From Chaetomium olivaceum (lineage: Eukaryota; Ascomycota; Sordariomycetes; Sordariales; Chaetomiaceae): a stretch of 64,000 bases of DNA. How positions within the stretch are numbered: the stretch's first letter is position 1; every line of letters starts with the position of its first letter. Positions 1 through 10,139 of the stretch are shown here, in pieces. The DNA is taken from assembly GCA_039881045.1 (NCBI GenBank), contig JAYWVB010000023.1, positions 62,001 to 126,000 on the forward strand, read 5' to 3'. A program made the position numbers and the translations under genes. Under the pieces are notes generated by a model. That model saw nothing but the letters and a program-made list of their open reading frames with translations. It made no database searches and had not been told where the DNA came from.

Positions 1-919
1 AAGTGCTGTAGTATCCTCCTGTGTCTAGAGGATCCAACTTCATTCGGTAGAGCAAGTGCACCCTAGTCAAATCTTTCCGTAGGCTAGATCCGTAGACCTT
101 TTTCATGAACACATTGAAAGCCACATTTTGAATGAGAACGACGTCCCGCGGCCGCAGCCCCCCGAGGGCGCTTTCTTCGACGCTGTCGTAGGGAAGCCAG
201 TACGTTATAGCAAAACCGGCCCTCGTCTCGTCTCCAACGAGCACCTCGACTAGGTATTTAGTGGCACCCCAGCGGGTTTTGACAGCCCGCGCCTGTGAGA
301 TGGAGATGATGCCTACGATTAGGTTGTAGGTCATGGTCTGGGGTTGAATCTTGAGGAGATAGGCCGCTGACGGGATGCTCTTGAGGTCGCCGATGAGGTC
401 ACTGCCACGGAACAGGATTGGCCCTTTGGTGGATCCTGGCTGGCTACCATTGCCGCTCAGGAAGGAGGTGCTGTCACTGAGCAACGATGTCGATTGCCCA
501 GCTGATTGGGAGACCAGTTGAGAAGAAGACAACTCTTCATGGACGATAATTGAATGCTCGTAAAACTGAGAGAGGATGGAATTTTGCTCCCCATCATCAC
601 CATCTGAGTCAAAAGACAAAGATACGGTGGTGAGGAACTCGGGACTAGGACCAAAAGCGGATTCCTCGGGCCCGTAGTAAATACCTCTGTCATACTGCTG
701 TGAAAACCCCGTCGGGATGGTTGTCTTGCCCAGTGACAATGATCTCCAAGCTGCATGTTCTGATGCTGGCGAGGTCGTGGGGTGGAGTTGTCCGTTTTCT
801 GTGGCTAGTCCGGCGAACCGCGCGATGGTGTCTTGGAATTCCGACAACAACCCACTTTTGCGCCAGTCGAGGGTATTGCTATCTGGGGCTCCAGAGAATA
901 TCAAAATTTTGTTGACCAT
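1..919 (-). CDS. Uncharacterised OB-fold-like protein, 3' end beyond window
   Basis: An open frame of about 306 codons runs leftwards from an ATG at 919 to the window edge without a stop, so the C terminus is missing. I prefer this ATG because it has A at -3 and G at +4; another in-frame ATG lies at 931, and the frame stays open without ATG to a stop at 1142-1144, so a spliced upstream exon is possible (a CTACAG acceptor lies at 1121-1126). The N-terminal part is followed by a Ser/Gln-rich linker. The last ~100 residues read as a compact beta-rich domain: LVEVLVGDE, then AITYWLP, then LRPRDVVLIQNVAF, an order typical of OB folds in nucleic-acid-binding proteins. The function is unknown, and the OB-fold reading is inference from pattern only. 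The gene diverges from the ERG27-like gene at 1537. Confidence 0.6.
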   Translation of the reverse strand, partial: MVNKILIFSGAPDSNTLDWRKSGLLSEFQDTIARFAGLATENGQLHPTTSPASEHAAWRSLSLGKTTIPTGFSQQYDRGIYYGPEESAFGPSPEFLTTVSLSFDSDGDDGEQNSILSQFYEHSIIVHEELSSSQLVSQSAGQSTSLLSDSTSFLSGNGSQPGSTKGPILFRGSDLIGDLKSIPSAAYLLKIQPQTMTYNLIVGIISISQARAVKTRWGATKYLVEVLVGDETRAGFAITYWLPYDSVEESALGGLRPRDVVLIQNVAFNVFMKKVYGSSLRKDLTRVHLLYRMKLDPLDTGGYYST

Positions 920-1536
920 AATGCGCAGCATATAGAATAAAATTTTTGTTGTTGTCGATGCCGAGTCCAGAAGATGCAAGTGCGAGAGCAGGCCCAGTTC
1001 TCTTTTTGAGATCCGACAGGGGCAGCTGGAAGTCAGGTGGGGTCTACCTATCTTAATTGGGAGTTGCGTCCGATCTTTCAGATCCTGTCCACTAAGTGTC
1101 AAAGCTGTCAGGTTGAAGTACTGTAGCAAGAAAAGGGCGTTCTACCATGTGTCGTGTTCTTTTATTGACTAGTAAAAATCATTATCTAGGTGCCTACACT
1201 ACCTAGGTAGGAGGTAGGGAGTGATGGATATGCGGCAGACGCCGGAAAATTGTGACGACTGCCAGACTCGCATCCCTGCACGGACATGTATCCCCCCTGT
1301 CGGGTTTTGTCCAATTGCTGATTTGGGTAAACGTAAATTTGTACATTCAGGTTCCCCCCGTGCCCCTTAGCGACGAGAACTGCGGTCAACGCGAAAGCTC
1401 ACGATTATACGGAAGAGTCGATTGTCACCGGCTAGATTATTCTCGGTACTTCAGTGACCGTTTTTGTGAGCAAAGGCGGTAGTCAAAACTGCATTGTACG
1501 GTTAGAACCCGAAAAATTATTATTATCACCACCACA
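920..1536. promoter_or_regulatory. Shared divergent upstream region
   Basis: About 620 bp separate the start of the OB-fold-like gene (minus) from the ERG27-like gene (plus), so both promoters should lie here. An ACCTAGGT palindrome followed by TAGG-type repeats sits at 1201-1220. A short first exon of the minus gene could also lie between 1127 and 1400. No TATA box could be assigned with confidence. Confidence 0.4.
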
Positions 1537-3069
1537 ATGATAATGCCACCTTGGGATGCGGTTCCTGCCGAAAACACCTTGTTCGTCCTGGTGACGGGCG
1601 GGAATAGGTACGTCTTGTCCAATCGGGACACCCAATTGATTCCTTCTAATGTTTCTTTTTGCAGCGGCATTGGTTTCGGCATCGGCGAGCGCCTTATCGA
1701 CGAGTATCTTACCACCCGTTCTCTCTCGTCGCATATCGTCGTGATCCCGACTACGCGAAGCATCAAGAAGTCACAAGAAACGATCGACGGCCTCCGAAAA
1801 CATACCAGAGAATTTGCGGAAACATCAACAGCCCTCCGTGCTCGCGCAGGGCCGAGTTACGACCCGAAACAAACCACACGGCGAGTCCACATCCTCAGCG
1901 TTCAGCTCGACCTCTGCAACCTGCTGTCAGTCCGCCGATGCGCGAACCAGCTCGTCTCCGGGACTCTCAGCAGTCCTAGCGACGATGGCGACTTTGTGTC
2001 TCTCTCCGACGTCAAGATCCCGCGCCTGGATTCCATCATCTTCAATGCTGGAATGGGTGGTTGGTATGGGCTCAACTGGCCGAAGGTCTTCCACAACATC
2101 CTCACCAAAGGCCTCGTCAACGCCACTACATGGCCCACATTCAAAGGCGGTCTGAGCGGGCACCAGATCGACCCAATCCGCGGGACAAAAGGGGAAAACG
2201 GCACGGAACAGATGGGCGAGGTCTTTTGCGCCAACGTATTCGGGCACTACGTCTTCGCGCAGCGGCTGGTGCCGCTCCTGACGCGCGCCGCCGACAGCAC
2301 CCTGCCGCCGGGCCGCATCATCTGGGAATCAAGCGTAGAGGGCGACTGGGAGAGCCTCTCACAAACCGATTTCGAAGCGATCAAGACCGAAGCCGCGTAT
2401 GAATCCACCAAGCGCCTGACCGACCTGATGGCGTTGACCGCCACCCTCCCCACCTCCCAACCCTCCGTCGCCAAATACCTCAACACCACCACCACCACCA
2501 CCGCCGCCACCGCTACCAGAACCACCACCAGAACCACCCGGTCCACCCCCGCCAAGCCCCAACCCCAACCCCAACCCAACCTCCCCCCCAAAATCTACCT
2601 CGTCCACCCGGGCGTCGTGCAGACCACGCTCTTCCCGCTCAACGCCTTCATGTTCTTCATGTACAACATCGTGCTCTACGTGGCGCGCTGGCTGGGCTCG
2701 CCGTGGCACCCGATCACGGCGTACAACGGGGCGTGCGCGCCCGTGTGGCTGGCGCTGCAGGAGCAGGGGTGGCTGGATAACGCGCGCGCGGAGCGCGTGA
2801 AATGGGGCACCAGCACGGACCGCTCGGGCGAGTGCCGTGTCAAGAAGACCGAGGTGGATGGCTGGGGCTGGGAGGGCCGTGTCGAGGAGGTGCGCGCGCT
2901 GAAGTCGGAGCACAAGCTCACTGGGCGGCGGCCGGGGGCCGTGGATGTGACGGCGGAGAAGTTGGTTGAGTTTGAGGAGCTGGGGGCTGAGTGTTGGAAG
3001 AGGATGGAGGAGTTGAGGGTGCGGTGGGAGGAGAGGGCGGATGCGGCTGAAGCCGCCGGGCAGTCTTAA
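1537..3069 (+). CDS. erg27: 3-ketosteroid reductase, ERG27-type SDR
   Basis: Predicted short-chain dehydrogenase acting at the sterol C-4 demethylation step (3-keto to 3-hydroxy reduction in ergosterol synthesis, ER or lipid-droplet membrane). Exons are 1537-1607 and 1665-3069; the 57-bp intron 1608-1664 is a multiple of three, so the unspliced frame is also open. Splicing restores the cofactor motif TGGNSGIG at about residues 20-27, which is broken in the unspliced reading. NAG lies near residue 151, and the catalytic YESTK (Tyr269, Lys273) follows a Ser pair near 246. The protein is about 491 residues, longer than yeast Erg27. The extra length includes a Thr-rich then Pro/Gln low-complexity insert (CACCAC-type repeats about 2483-2580) between the catalytic region and a hydrophobic segment. 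Assignment to ERG27 rather than another SDR rests on overall resemblance. Confidence 0.82.
   Translation: MIMPPWDAVPAENTLFVLVTGGNRYVLSNRDTQLIPSNVSFCSGIGFGIGERLIDEYLTTRSLSSHIVVIPTTRSIKKSQETIDGLRKHTREFAETSTALRARAGPSYDPKQTTRRVHILSVQLDLCNLLSVRRCANQLVSGTLSSPSDDGDFVSLSDVKIPRLDSIIFNAGMGGWYGLNWPKVFHNILTKGLVNATTWPTFKGGLSGHQIDPIRGTKGENGTEQMGEVFCANVFGHYVFAQRLVPLLTRAADSTLPPGRIIWESSVEGDWESLSQTDFEAIKTEAAYESTKRLTDLMALTATLPTSQPSVAKYLNTTTTTTAATATRTTTRTTRSTPAKPQPQPQPNLPPKIYLVHPGVVQTTLFPLNAFMFFMYNIVLYVARWLGSPWHPITAYNGACAPVWLALQEQGWLDNARAERVKWGTSTDRSGECRVKKTEVDGWGWEGRVEEVRALKSEHKLTGRRPGAVDVTAEKLVEFEELGAECWKRMEELRVRWEERADAAEAAGQS
1608..1664 (+). other. Intron of ERG27-like gene
   Basis: GTACGT donor and TTTTTGCAG acceptor. 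Its removal joins AAT-AG to C-GGC and creates the SDR glycine motif, which is the reason for preferring the spliced form. Confidence 0.85.
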
Positions 3070-3269
3070 TGGTCTCGGTGTGGAGGGGATGACATAAAGG
3101 TGAGGTTCATGGTGAAGTATAAATTATTGTAATGGTAATGCCCGAGGAACCGTAACTACTACCTCTCGCACTATTTCGATTGATATCATCCATCCTAAAT
3201 GCAGAGCAAACACTCCCCAAACTGCTTTCGTGAATCGTGGCCAGCCACATATCATCAAATCACAATCCG

Positions 3270-5214
3270 TCAGGGGCCATGTCCTGTACTAATACTGTCC
3301 CTCGCCTCCTGATCCGACTTCACCCTCCTCAGCAGCAACTTCTCATTCCGCCCAAAGAGCCCCAGGCACAAGGGTAACGGCACCACCACCAAGCCGAGCA
3401 CCGCATGCAAGATCAACGCATCCCTCATATCCCCCGGTGGATCTCCGTCCGCCCCATCCCTCAACGCCCCAGAAATGACGATTATTATCCCACCCAGTAA
3501 CTGCCCGCCGCTCCACGCCAGTGTTGATGTGACCTCTGGACTGATGGGGTGCGTCAGCTCGACGAGGTATTCGATGACGATCGGTAACATCGAAAACGAC
3601 GAAGCCCCCAAAACGGCCATGACCACATACGGACCGGCAACGCCCCCTCCATCGCGTGTATTGGGCATCCAGATGAATATGAGGTAGCAGAGGCCGATAA
3701 GTGGGACGGCTACTCTGATCGCAGGTAGGTACGATTTGGTTCGGTCGATGATGGGCGACGAAATAGCCGACGCGACCAGCCCCACGACGATGAGAACTGC
3801 CCCCGCGATGCCCGCTTCCTCGTCGTTGTAGCCGTGCGGGAGGAGGATCTGGTTCAGGAGAGAGGAGATCGAGTTGAAGAGCCCGACATACACCGCGAAA
3901 GGGATGAAGAGGAGCCAGAACTCGAGTTGATTGAAAAGGATTTTAGCGGACGCGCCGATAGAAAGTTTAGGCGTTTCAGCGGAGGGTGCTACCGGAGTAG
4001 GAGGTTGGGAGGGGATGAAGAAGGCAGGGACTGCGCCGATGGAGGACTGTGGGATGTTAATGGCAGGTTCCGTCTAGTCAACCCGGTGGAAGTGATGGCG
4101 GAGCTTACGATTATGGAGACATAGAGGACCATGTTGGAAACATCCCCAGGCTTGCTAACCCAGAACGGGACGATCAACTGACCCAGGGCGGCGCCGAAGG
4201 GGTTTGCGAGACTTGACAGGGCTGTTGCGGCCACCCGCCCCCGGCTGGTGAACCAGAGGTCAGAATACCGCGCCGGCGCAGCAAGCACGAACGGCTGCGC
4301 GCGAGACCACAGAGAATCTGGCCGAACATGACCACGCCAAAGTTCCCCCCTGAGCTGGAATGCGAGCCAGCGTAGCGAACCCAGTTCCCCACGAGCAAGA
4401 GGGCCGCAGCCGTGGCGATGGATTTCTTTGGGCCCAGGTGCAGCACGTAGATGACCACGGGGGCGATGAACACGAAGGCGAACATGAAGGCCGTGCTCAA
4501 CCAGTTAATGACGGTCTCGTTAGTGTTGAAGTACCGCGCCGCATGGCTAGCAACGGGGGAGAAGGTGAGCCACTAACGAGAAGGATGGTCAGTACGATAT
4601 CATAAAAACATCTTCTCTTAACACCAAGTAAAAGCCCTAAAGGGTAATCAAGAGAACTGCGCATATAAACGGCAGCCAGGCCGGTCACAAGCTGTGCACC
4701 TCTAGCCAATCGTCGGTTCGATCATGTCGGGACAAGCACGCCCGCGCTCAGCCTGATGATGACGACCCAGTCAAGAATGAGTAAAGAAAAAGCCACTTAC
4801 ATCCCAACTGACGATGATATTCAGCAACGTCAACTGCACCAATCCAAACCATCGCCGTTTATACACCTTGTACTCGACTCCCGCCACTCCCGTCTCCGTC
4901 CCCGCCCCGGTCCCCGGGCCGAAGGGCGTGTGTGTCGCGTGAGCCGCTACCGTATTCATCTCAATGGCGGTCTCATCCGGGGCACCCTTACTTCCGACTC
5001 GATTATCGCTACCGCTGGTGCTCCTAGCCGTCTTCGTTTCCGTTTCGTCGGCCTCCCCCCTCAGCTTCTGCCACGTGCGCGAATGTCCACCCATCGCGTC
5101 GCCACCAGTATCCTCAATTTCGCTGGCGCTGGGGCGCGCGGAGTCGGAGTCGCGAGGTTTTAGGTCCTGTATCGTCGTCGGCTCAGGCTCCCCCCTATCA
5201 AAGTCGCGGGCCAT
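3270..5214 (-). CDS. MFS transporter, FLVCR/DIRC2-like, with apparent frameshift
   Basis: Predicted 12-helix major facilitator resembling the FLVCR/SLC49 (DIRC2) group; the substrate is unknown. Exons are 5214-4801, 4572-4109 and 4046-3270, with introns of 228 and 62 bp (GTAAGT and GTAAGC donors). The first ~115 residues are acidic, Ser/Thr-rich and cytosolic. The first helix begins at LVQLTLLNIIVSW, and the C-terminal half has clear helices such as GIAGAVLIVVGLVASAI. In exon 2 the frame jumps at 4295-4303: upstream reads GQILCGLA, and the next frame continues QPFVLAAPARYSD. The switch sits in a GCGCGC run and is explained by two extra bases or one missing base. Both flanks keep family-like sequence, so a sequencing error is likelier than a dead gene. 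About 551 residues after correction. Confidence 0.72.
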
Positions 5215-7533
5215 ATCGAACTTTTAAGCCCGGTGCCTAAGATGGTCACCGCACTGTCGCACGGCATGGAACCGAGGAGTCGGATCCTTAAACGCGGGTC
5301 GACGGCGCGGTCTGGTGCGATCCTTCCTCCGTGCTCAATTCCAATTTTGATGCTTACAGAAATAATACCTTAAAATTTGCGAATAATACTGTGCACGGCC
5401 GTCGGATGGCGAAGCGCTTACTTCGTGGCTCCAGGTGAGACGACTACTAGAGCCAGCTTGTGTTGCCTGGATCCTCGGCTTCCTCTTCCCTGTTACCCCA
5501 GCTCTGCTCCTTCCCTCCCGTTCTTGGCAGGTTAAATGCATCCAAACAAGGAAATCGGCATTGAGACTTGGCCGTCCCCGCACTTTGAAGAGCCGTGGAA
5601 GGTGGCACACATGACTGGCTTCCAGAACGGGCGATAAGTTAATCAAGTGATCTCAGACAATGAAACAAATCTCCATGTGCTTGTCATTCGAGGCCCAGTG
5701 TGTCTGCTAAGGGGGAGGGCGATTTGCCTATCGAGTTTGCACTATTATTCCAGCTGTTATCTCGGTCGTGGTAGATTTCAGCAATCAGCAACATCAAATA
5801 GTTAAGGCTTTAGACTCGCAGATCAGATCAGATGTCAGACGAAAAGATTACCGAAACCAGCCAGACCCCAAAAATCAATCGAAAGAAGCATCAGACGAAG
5901 ATCCCTGCATCTGCACACCATCGTCCCCCACCTCTATGGTCCTCCGTCCTCCTCGACGACACTGCATGAAGTTGAACCCTTGCTCGTCAGCCCTGAGCTC
6001 TTCGCCGACTAACCCCAACTAAGGAGAGCAAAAGCAAAGAACGGGTTAGGAGGATCAAAGATCATCTCCTCGCTAGGGTTTTGTTGCGCGGCGATAGCCC
6101 GAAAGACTAGAGGAACACTCCGACCGTAAACTACACTATCTTATTAGCCGGCAAAGGCGGAACCCCAAGTCAACATCAACGCCAACCACCATCCCGACGC
6201 CAAACATCGCACATTGGATATCCAGCCCACACTAGCGTCCCCCGCCTCACCCCCCCCTTCCCCTTCCTCTTCCGGTGCCCAGCCCCAAAAACTGCAAGTC
6301 ATCCGCCCCTACTTCTCTCACAGTCCACGCCGTCCATGTGCCCGCTGTGTAACCCAAGGCGCGCGCGGGGCGCGGGGGTCTTGCATAATTCTTTTGGACA
6401 TCTCCCCCTCCCTGATGCCCACCAATGACAGCACAATATCACCACAAAACCACACACACACACATACCACACTGGACATAACTCACCCCCCTCCCTCCAT
6501 AATCATAATCAAAACCAAAATCCGATTACCCCATCTCCCCGAAAACCCAACGTTACGTGGTCCGGCCACCCGCCGAATGCGGCATGGGAATCCGAGGCTG
6601 GCTGGCTGGCTGCTGAGCGAGCAGTGCGCTGTTGAACAAATGTGAGCTCCCGTCCGAGACAACACATACCGATTGCAGAGCAGCCCGCATATGTAGGACG
6701 TGATACTAGACCATGTCGGCGGCCCGATCGAGGAATCGGGGGGGGCAGGGGGGGAAAGGGTACCTACCTAGTTCAACCCTGTCCCCCTAGACGTATACAT
6801 ACATACGATCGGGCATGTAGCCCTCCCCTTACCCCCGTGGTAGCGGGAACGGTTTTATGTAGGTGATTTATCCCCCCCCTCCCCCCTCCCCCAGGGGCTC
6901 TCCCGAGGGGAGAGTGGGTGGAGAAGGGGGTGTGTACTGTACGGGGGGCTGGCTTTTTTGGGCATCGAGGACTGAGAGGGGCGTGAGACATCTTGTTGCT
7001 CTGGTTGGGGCTTTGGGACGGCAGGTAGATCTCGCTCCATCGAGGCGCCGTTGGCGTTATGCAGCCCTACTAGATAGGAAATTGCATGCATTGTGCTGTC
7101 AAGACATCCCCGAAACCTAACCAGCCACAGAGGGGTGGGGGTGTGATGGCGGTGGGAATGGACGGGGGCTATTGTGTGTGGTAATCGGTATTTTGTTTTC
7201 CGAGGGCGTAGATGAGACGATGATGGGAGGGTAATGGTACAACAAGTCTAGGCCGGTGTAATCCCCGACAGACCCAGACCCGATCAACTATACAGGTTGC
7301 TGACTCCCACCGTTCCTGTAGAATACTTCGTCTCACGATGTGTGGGTCGACCCTATCCCATCTCAGACAACCAAGCCAGCCAGCCAACGCCCTCAACTTC
7401 GTCTATAGGAACATCCTCCCTTCTATAGAAGCCATGCGGGCAACGAGAAAACGCTTCAACTATATCCTGAGGAGCCGTTGGTTCTGGTCGCTGCCGAATG
7501 GCGAGACGGCCCCATCGTGGAGAGGTGCTTGGT
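5215..7533. other. Intergenic, no gene recognised
   Basis: This stretch lies between the MFS gene start and the QCR6 stop. It holds only short unconvincing frames, a CA microsatellite (about 6454-6471), pyrimidine- and G-rich stretches (6738-6760, 6870-6892) and a TACCTACCTAG motif near 6770. The part next to 5215 should contain the MFS promoter. Confidence 0.6.
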
Positions 7534-8437
7534 TTATTTGAGAACGGACCAGAGCTTGGGAGCGGCGCACTGGGTGGCACAGTGGGCGAGGTGGAAGACT
7601 ATGTCTCCGGGTTAGCAACGGACTAAGCGGTGCATAGAGCAGCAGAGGTAAGGGGAACGTACACTCCTCAACGCAGTCCTCCTTCGCACCACCCTCGGAC
7701 TCGGCGCTGGTGACGCGCTCGACACACTCGTCAAAGTGGTGCTTGGCGGGGGAGCATTGCTTGGAATTCCGGCACTCTATGGTTCCATCGTCAGCATGTC
7801 AATATGTTCGGTTGAGGTGATGCCAGGAACTGGTTGTCGGTCGAACAGGGCCATAAAGCAGGGCAATAGCACAATCCCCACTCGTTCGACCTCCCTCCTT
7901 AGAAAAAAATAGCATCTCGACTACTCGGGCGACGGACGGGTAAGGGTGATGTTGGTGACGGCATCGGTTGGGACCCACCTTCTTCGAGCTCCTCCTTGGG
8001 GTCAACGGGCTCCTCTTCCTCCTCTTCCTCCTCTTCTTCCTCGGCCTCCTCCTCGGCCTCCTCCTCAGCGGCGGGCTCTTCCTCGGCAGCGGGCTCCTCT
8101 GTGGCAGCAGTCTCGGTCTCGGCCTTGGTGCTCTCCTCCTCCTTGGTGGACTCGGTGGTGGTCTCCTCGGGCTGTGAAGATATCATCCAACCGTCAGCAA
8201 CTATGCCACAACAAGTCCTGGCCCCCCTCCCTAAGCTCTGCTGCAGCCGGGGACTTCATCCCAAGCTGAGGTGTGATGCCCCGGACAGGGAAGGCAGCAA
8301 GCGAGCCCAACCGGGGAGCCAAGCGGAGAAAGTGACGCATCAAATCATACCAGCTCCTTCGCGGGGGCCTCGGCGTCGGCCGTCGCCCACGGGGTGGCGG
8401 CCTCGACGAGGTCGGTCACGGTGTCCCATAAACCCAT
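7534..8437 (-). CDS. qcr6: Cytochrome bc1 complex subunit 6 (acidic hinge protein)
   Basis: Small subunit of mitochondrial complex III that sits by cytochrome c1 and helps cytochrome c docking. Four exons: 8437-8351, 8171-7979, 7776-7663 and 7598-7534. The introns are 179, 202 and 64 bp, and the joined length is 459 nt (152 residues). The N terminus starts MGLWDTVTDLVEAA. Exon 2 encodes an extreme Glu/Ala acidic stretch ending PVDPKEELEE. Exons 3-4 give the conserved hinge domain with CRNSKQC, DECVERV, EDCVEE and HCATQCAAPKLW, i.e. the cysteines that form the helical hairpin disulphides. All exon phases agree without correction. The acidic tract lies directly before the hinge domain, as in fungal homologues. 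Confidence 0.93.
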
Positions 8438-9209
8438 AGTTTCGATCTGGCCGGAAGGGGGCGGCGAGTGGTGTCAATGGCAGAAGGTGGGTGGGCAGGG
8501 TGCGCCTGGACGGGGTTTGCTCAAGTCGACAATCACAATCGCGCGACGTTGGAGCTCTCGCAAAAATCGGGTAAGCGAAAACCGTCCGGGCTTCCAATTG
8601 GCAGCGCCTGATTGGCTGTGGTGCTGGTCGACCGAGCTCCGGGTCATCCCGCCCATCACGTGGCCTAGGCCAAGCCTCAATCAAGCCTGGTCTGAGGCGG
8701 CTCGAGCTTTGTCTTCCCCATCCTGATTACATAGGAGCTTTTTGAAGGAGGTCCGAACCGGGTTGCATCATGACGCAAAGTACATGTGCCCATCCTGCGG
8801 AATGATGGTAAGCTGCAGAAGCTGACAGCCAGCCCACGATCTTGGGGGCCGCAAGGCTCTCTAGCGTCGAGCAGATCAGCGAGTCTTTTGATACAGTGCC
8901 GCAATCGTCAGGGTTTCCATGGACGAGGACGGTTTGAAGGAGTTCTTTTAGGTATCCTAGAGAGTGAGACCATTGGATCGATTATAAGGCCGAGTCTATG
9001 TTTGGTAAACGCCCGTTAAAGCTGATGCAGCACCTCCCCCTTCATTACGCACCGCGGATAGTATGAAACGAAAATGCGATACAAGAACATTCAGAACTAA
9101 TGGTATCAACAATTGAATGTCGTGCAACTAGCAACGATGGCAAAAAATAAAATAAAAAAAGAAATACGTAAAACTCCCGAGACAATCCACTGCAAAACCA
9201 CCTCGAGCT
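8438..9209. other. Intergenic between qcr6 and WBP2-like gene
   Basis: 772 bp holding the qcr6 promoter elements and, at the far end, the A-rich 3' flank of the WBP2-like gene (about 9140-9170). No coding frame is supported. Confidence 0.6.
8594..8662 (-). promoter_or_regulatory. CCAAT pair and CACGTG box upstream of qcr6
   Basis: On the coding strand two CCAAT boxes lie 14 bp apart (8597-8601 and 8611-8615, the first inside the palindrome CCAATTGG), about 160-180 bp before the qcr6 ATG. A CACGTG box lies at 8657-8662. CCAAT (HAP complex) and CACGTG (Cbf1-type) sites are known controls of respiratory genes in yeasts; their use here is inferred. Confidence 0.45.
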
Positions 9210-10139
9210 TCACTGCCGTTCGGCTTCCTCCCGCATACGCTCTTCGTATTGTATGCTGATGGCCTGGGTCTGCGCCTCGACGTAGTCCGGGGGCGGCTCA
9301 TCAGGAGCAGGCTGGGGCGGTTGTTGCTGTTGCTGTTGCTCTTGTTGCTGTTGCTCTTGTTGTTGCCGCCGCTGCTCCTGCTGCTGTGGTTGTTGTTGCT
9401 GCTGTTGCTGCGGCGTGCCGCCTTGGGTGATACCGGAAGCCCCAGACGAGGACGGTTCCGCCGTGTTGAACTCGTACGGCGGTGGAGGCTCGAGGTTCTG
9501 GGCAGGTATTAAACCCAACTCCTGCGCATGATTCAAGCGCTCTTTCAGCCACTCAAACTTGGTCTGGAAGTCGCTGTGGCCGCCGTCCCTGAATATAAAC
9601 CTGACCTCCACCCGGGGAACATGCATGGGGATGCCTCCGCCGGGAACCGGCCTCACGGTACCACCCCAGCTCCAGGGGCCGATCCATGATGATTGGACAT
9701 GTGTGTCGGAGAAATTCAGCACAGGTGTAAAGAAGGATTTGAAATCCTCACTCGGCCTCGCCGGTAGGAAGATCACCTGCGCCCGGTCAGCTTAACTCGC
9801 TCTCACCCGACCCCCAAAAGGCCGAGAGACTGCGGTCCCTGGATCACCAGCCCAAGAAAGCTAGTGGGTGACCGGGGCGGTGTATGTACTTACCCGCTCA
9901 TTTGTGATGTAGGCGATGCCGTTGTCGCATTTCAGAGAAAACGGGTCGGTGATCTGAAGCTCCCGAGGCGTTGTCACCTCGAGGCTGACGCGTGGCCGTG
10001 AGGTATGCAGTATCTTCTCGCCGGGGATGGGAACGATCTCGCCATCCCGGGTCAGCATGACCCAACTGTCCTCCTCGTTAGATTGGGAATTTCGAAAGAG
10101 CGTCCATGTGTGCTGCTCGGCCAAGAATTGGTCGGCCAT
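9210..10139 (-). CDS. WBP2-like GRAM-domain protein with PPxY motifs
   Basis: Resembles WW-domain-binding protein 2: an N-terminal GRAM/PH-like domain and a disordered tail carrying WW-domain ligands. Exons are 10139-9894 and 9776-9210, with a 117-bp intron (GTAAGT donor, CGCAG acceptor), giving 270 residues. The join gives AYITNERVIFLPA, which matches the TNxR-hydrophobic strand of GRAM domains and fixes the acceptor. The GRAM part covers roughly residues 15-140. The tail has PPPPY near residue 180, a Gln/Arg/Glu-rich tract from CAG/CAA codons (about 9320-9410), and PPPDY near the C terminus. A PPxY pair suggests binding to a WW-domain protein such as a Rsp5/NEDD4-type E3 or Yap-like partner; that partner is inference. 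No frame problem is seen. Confidence 0.82.
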
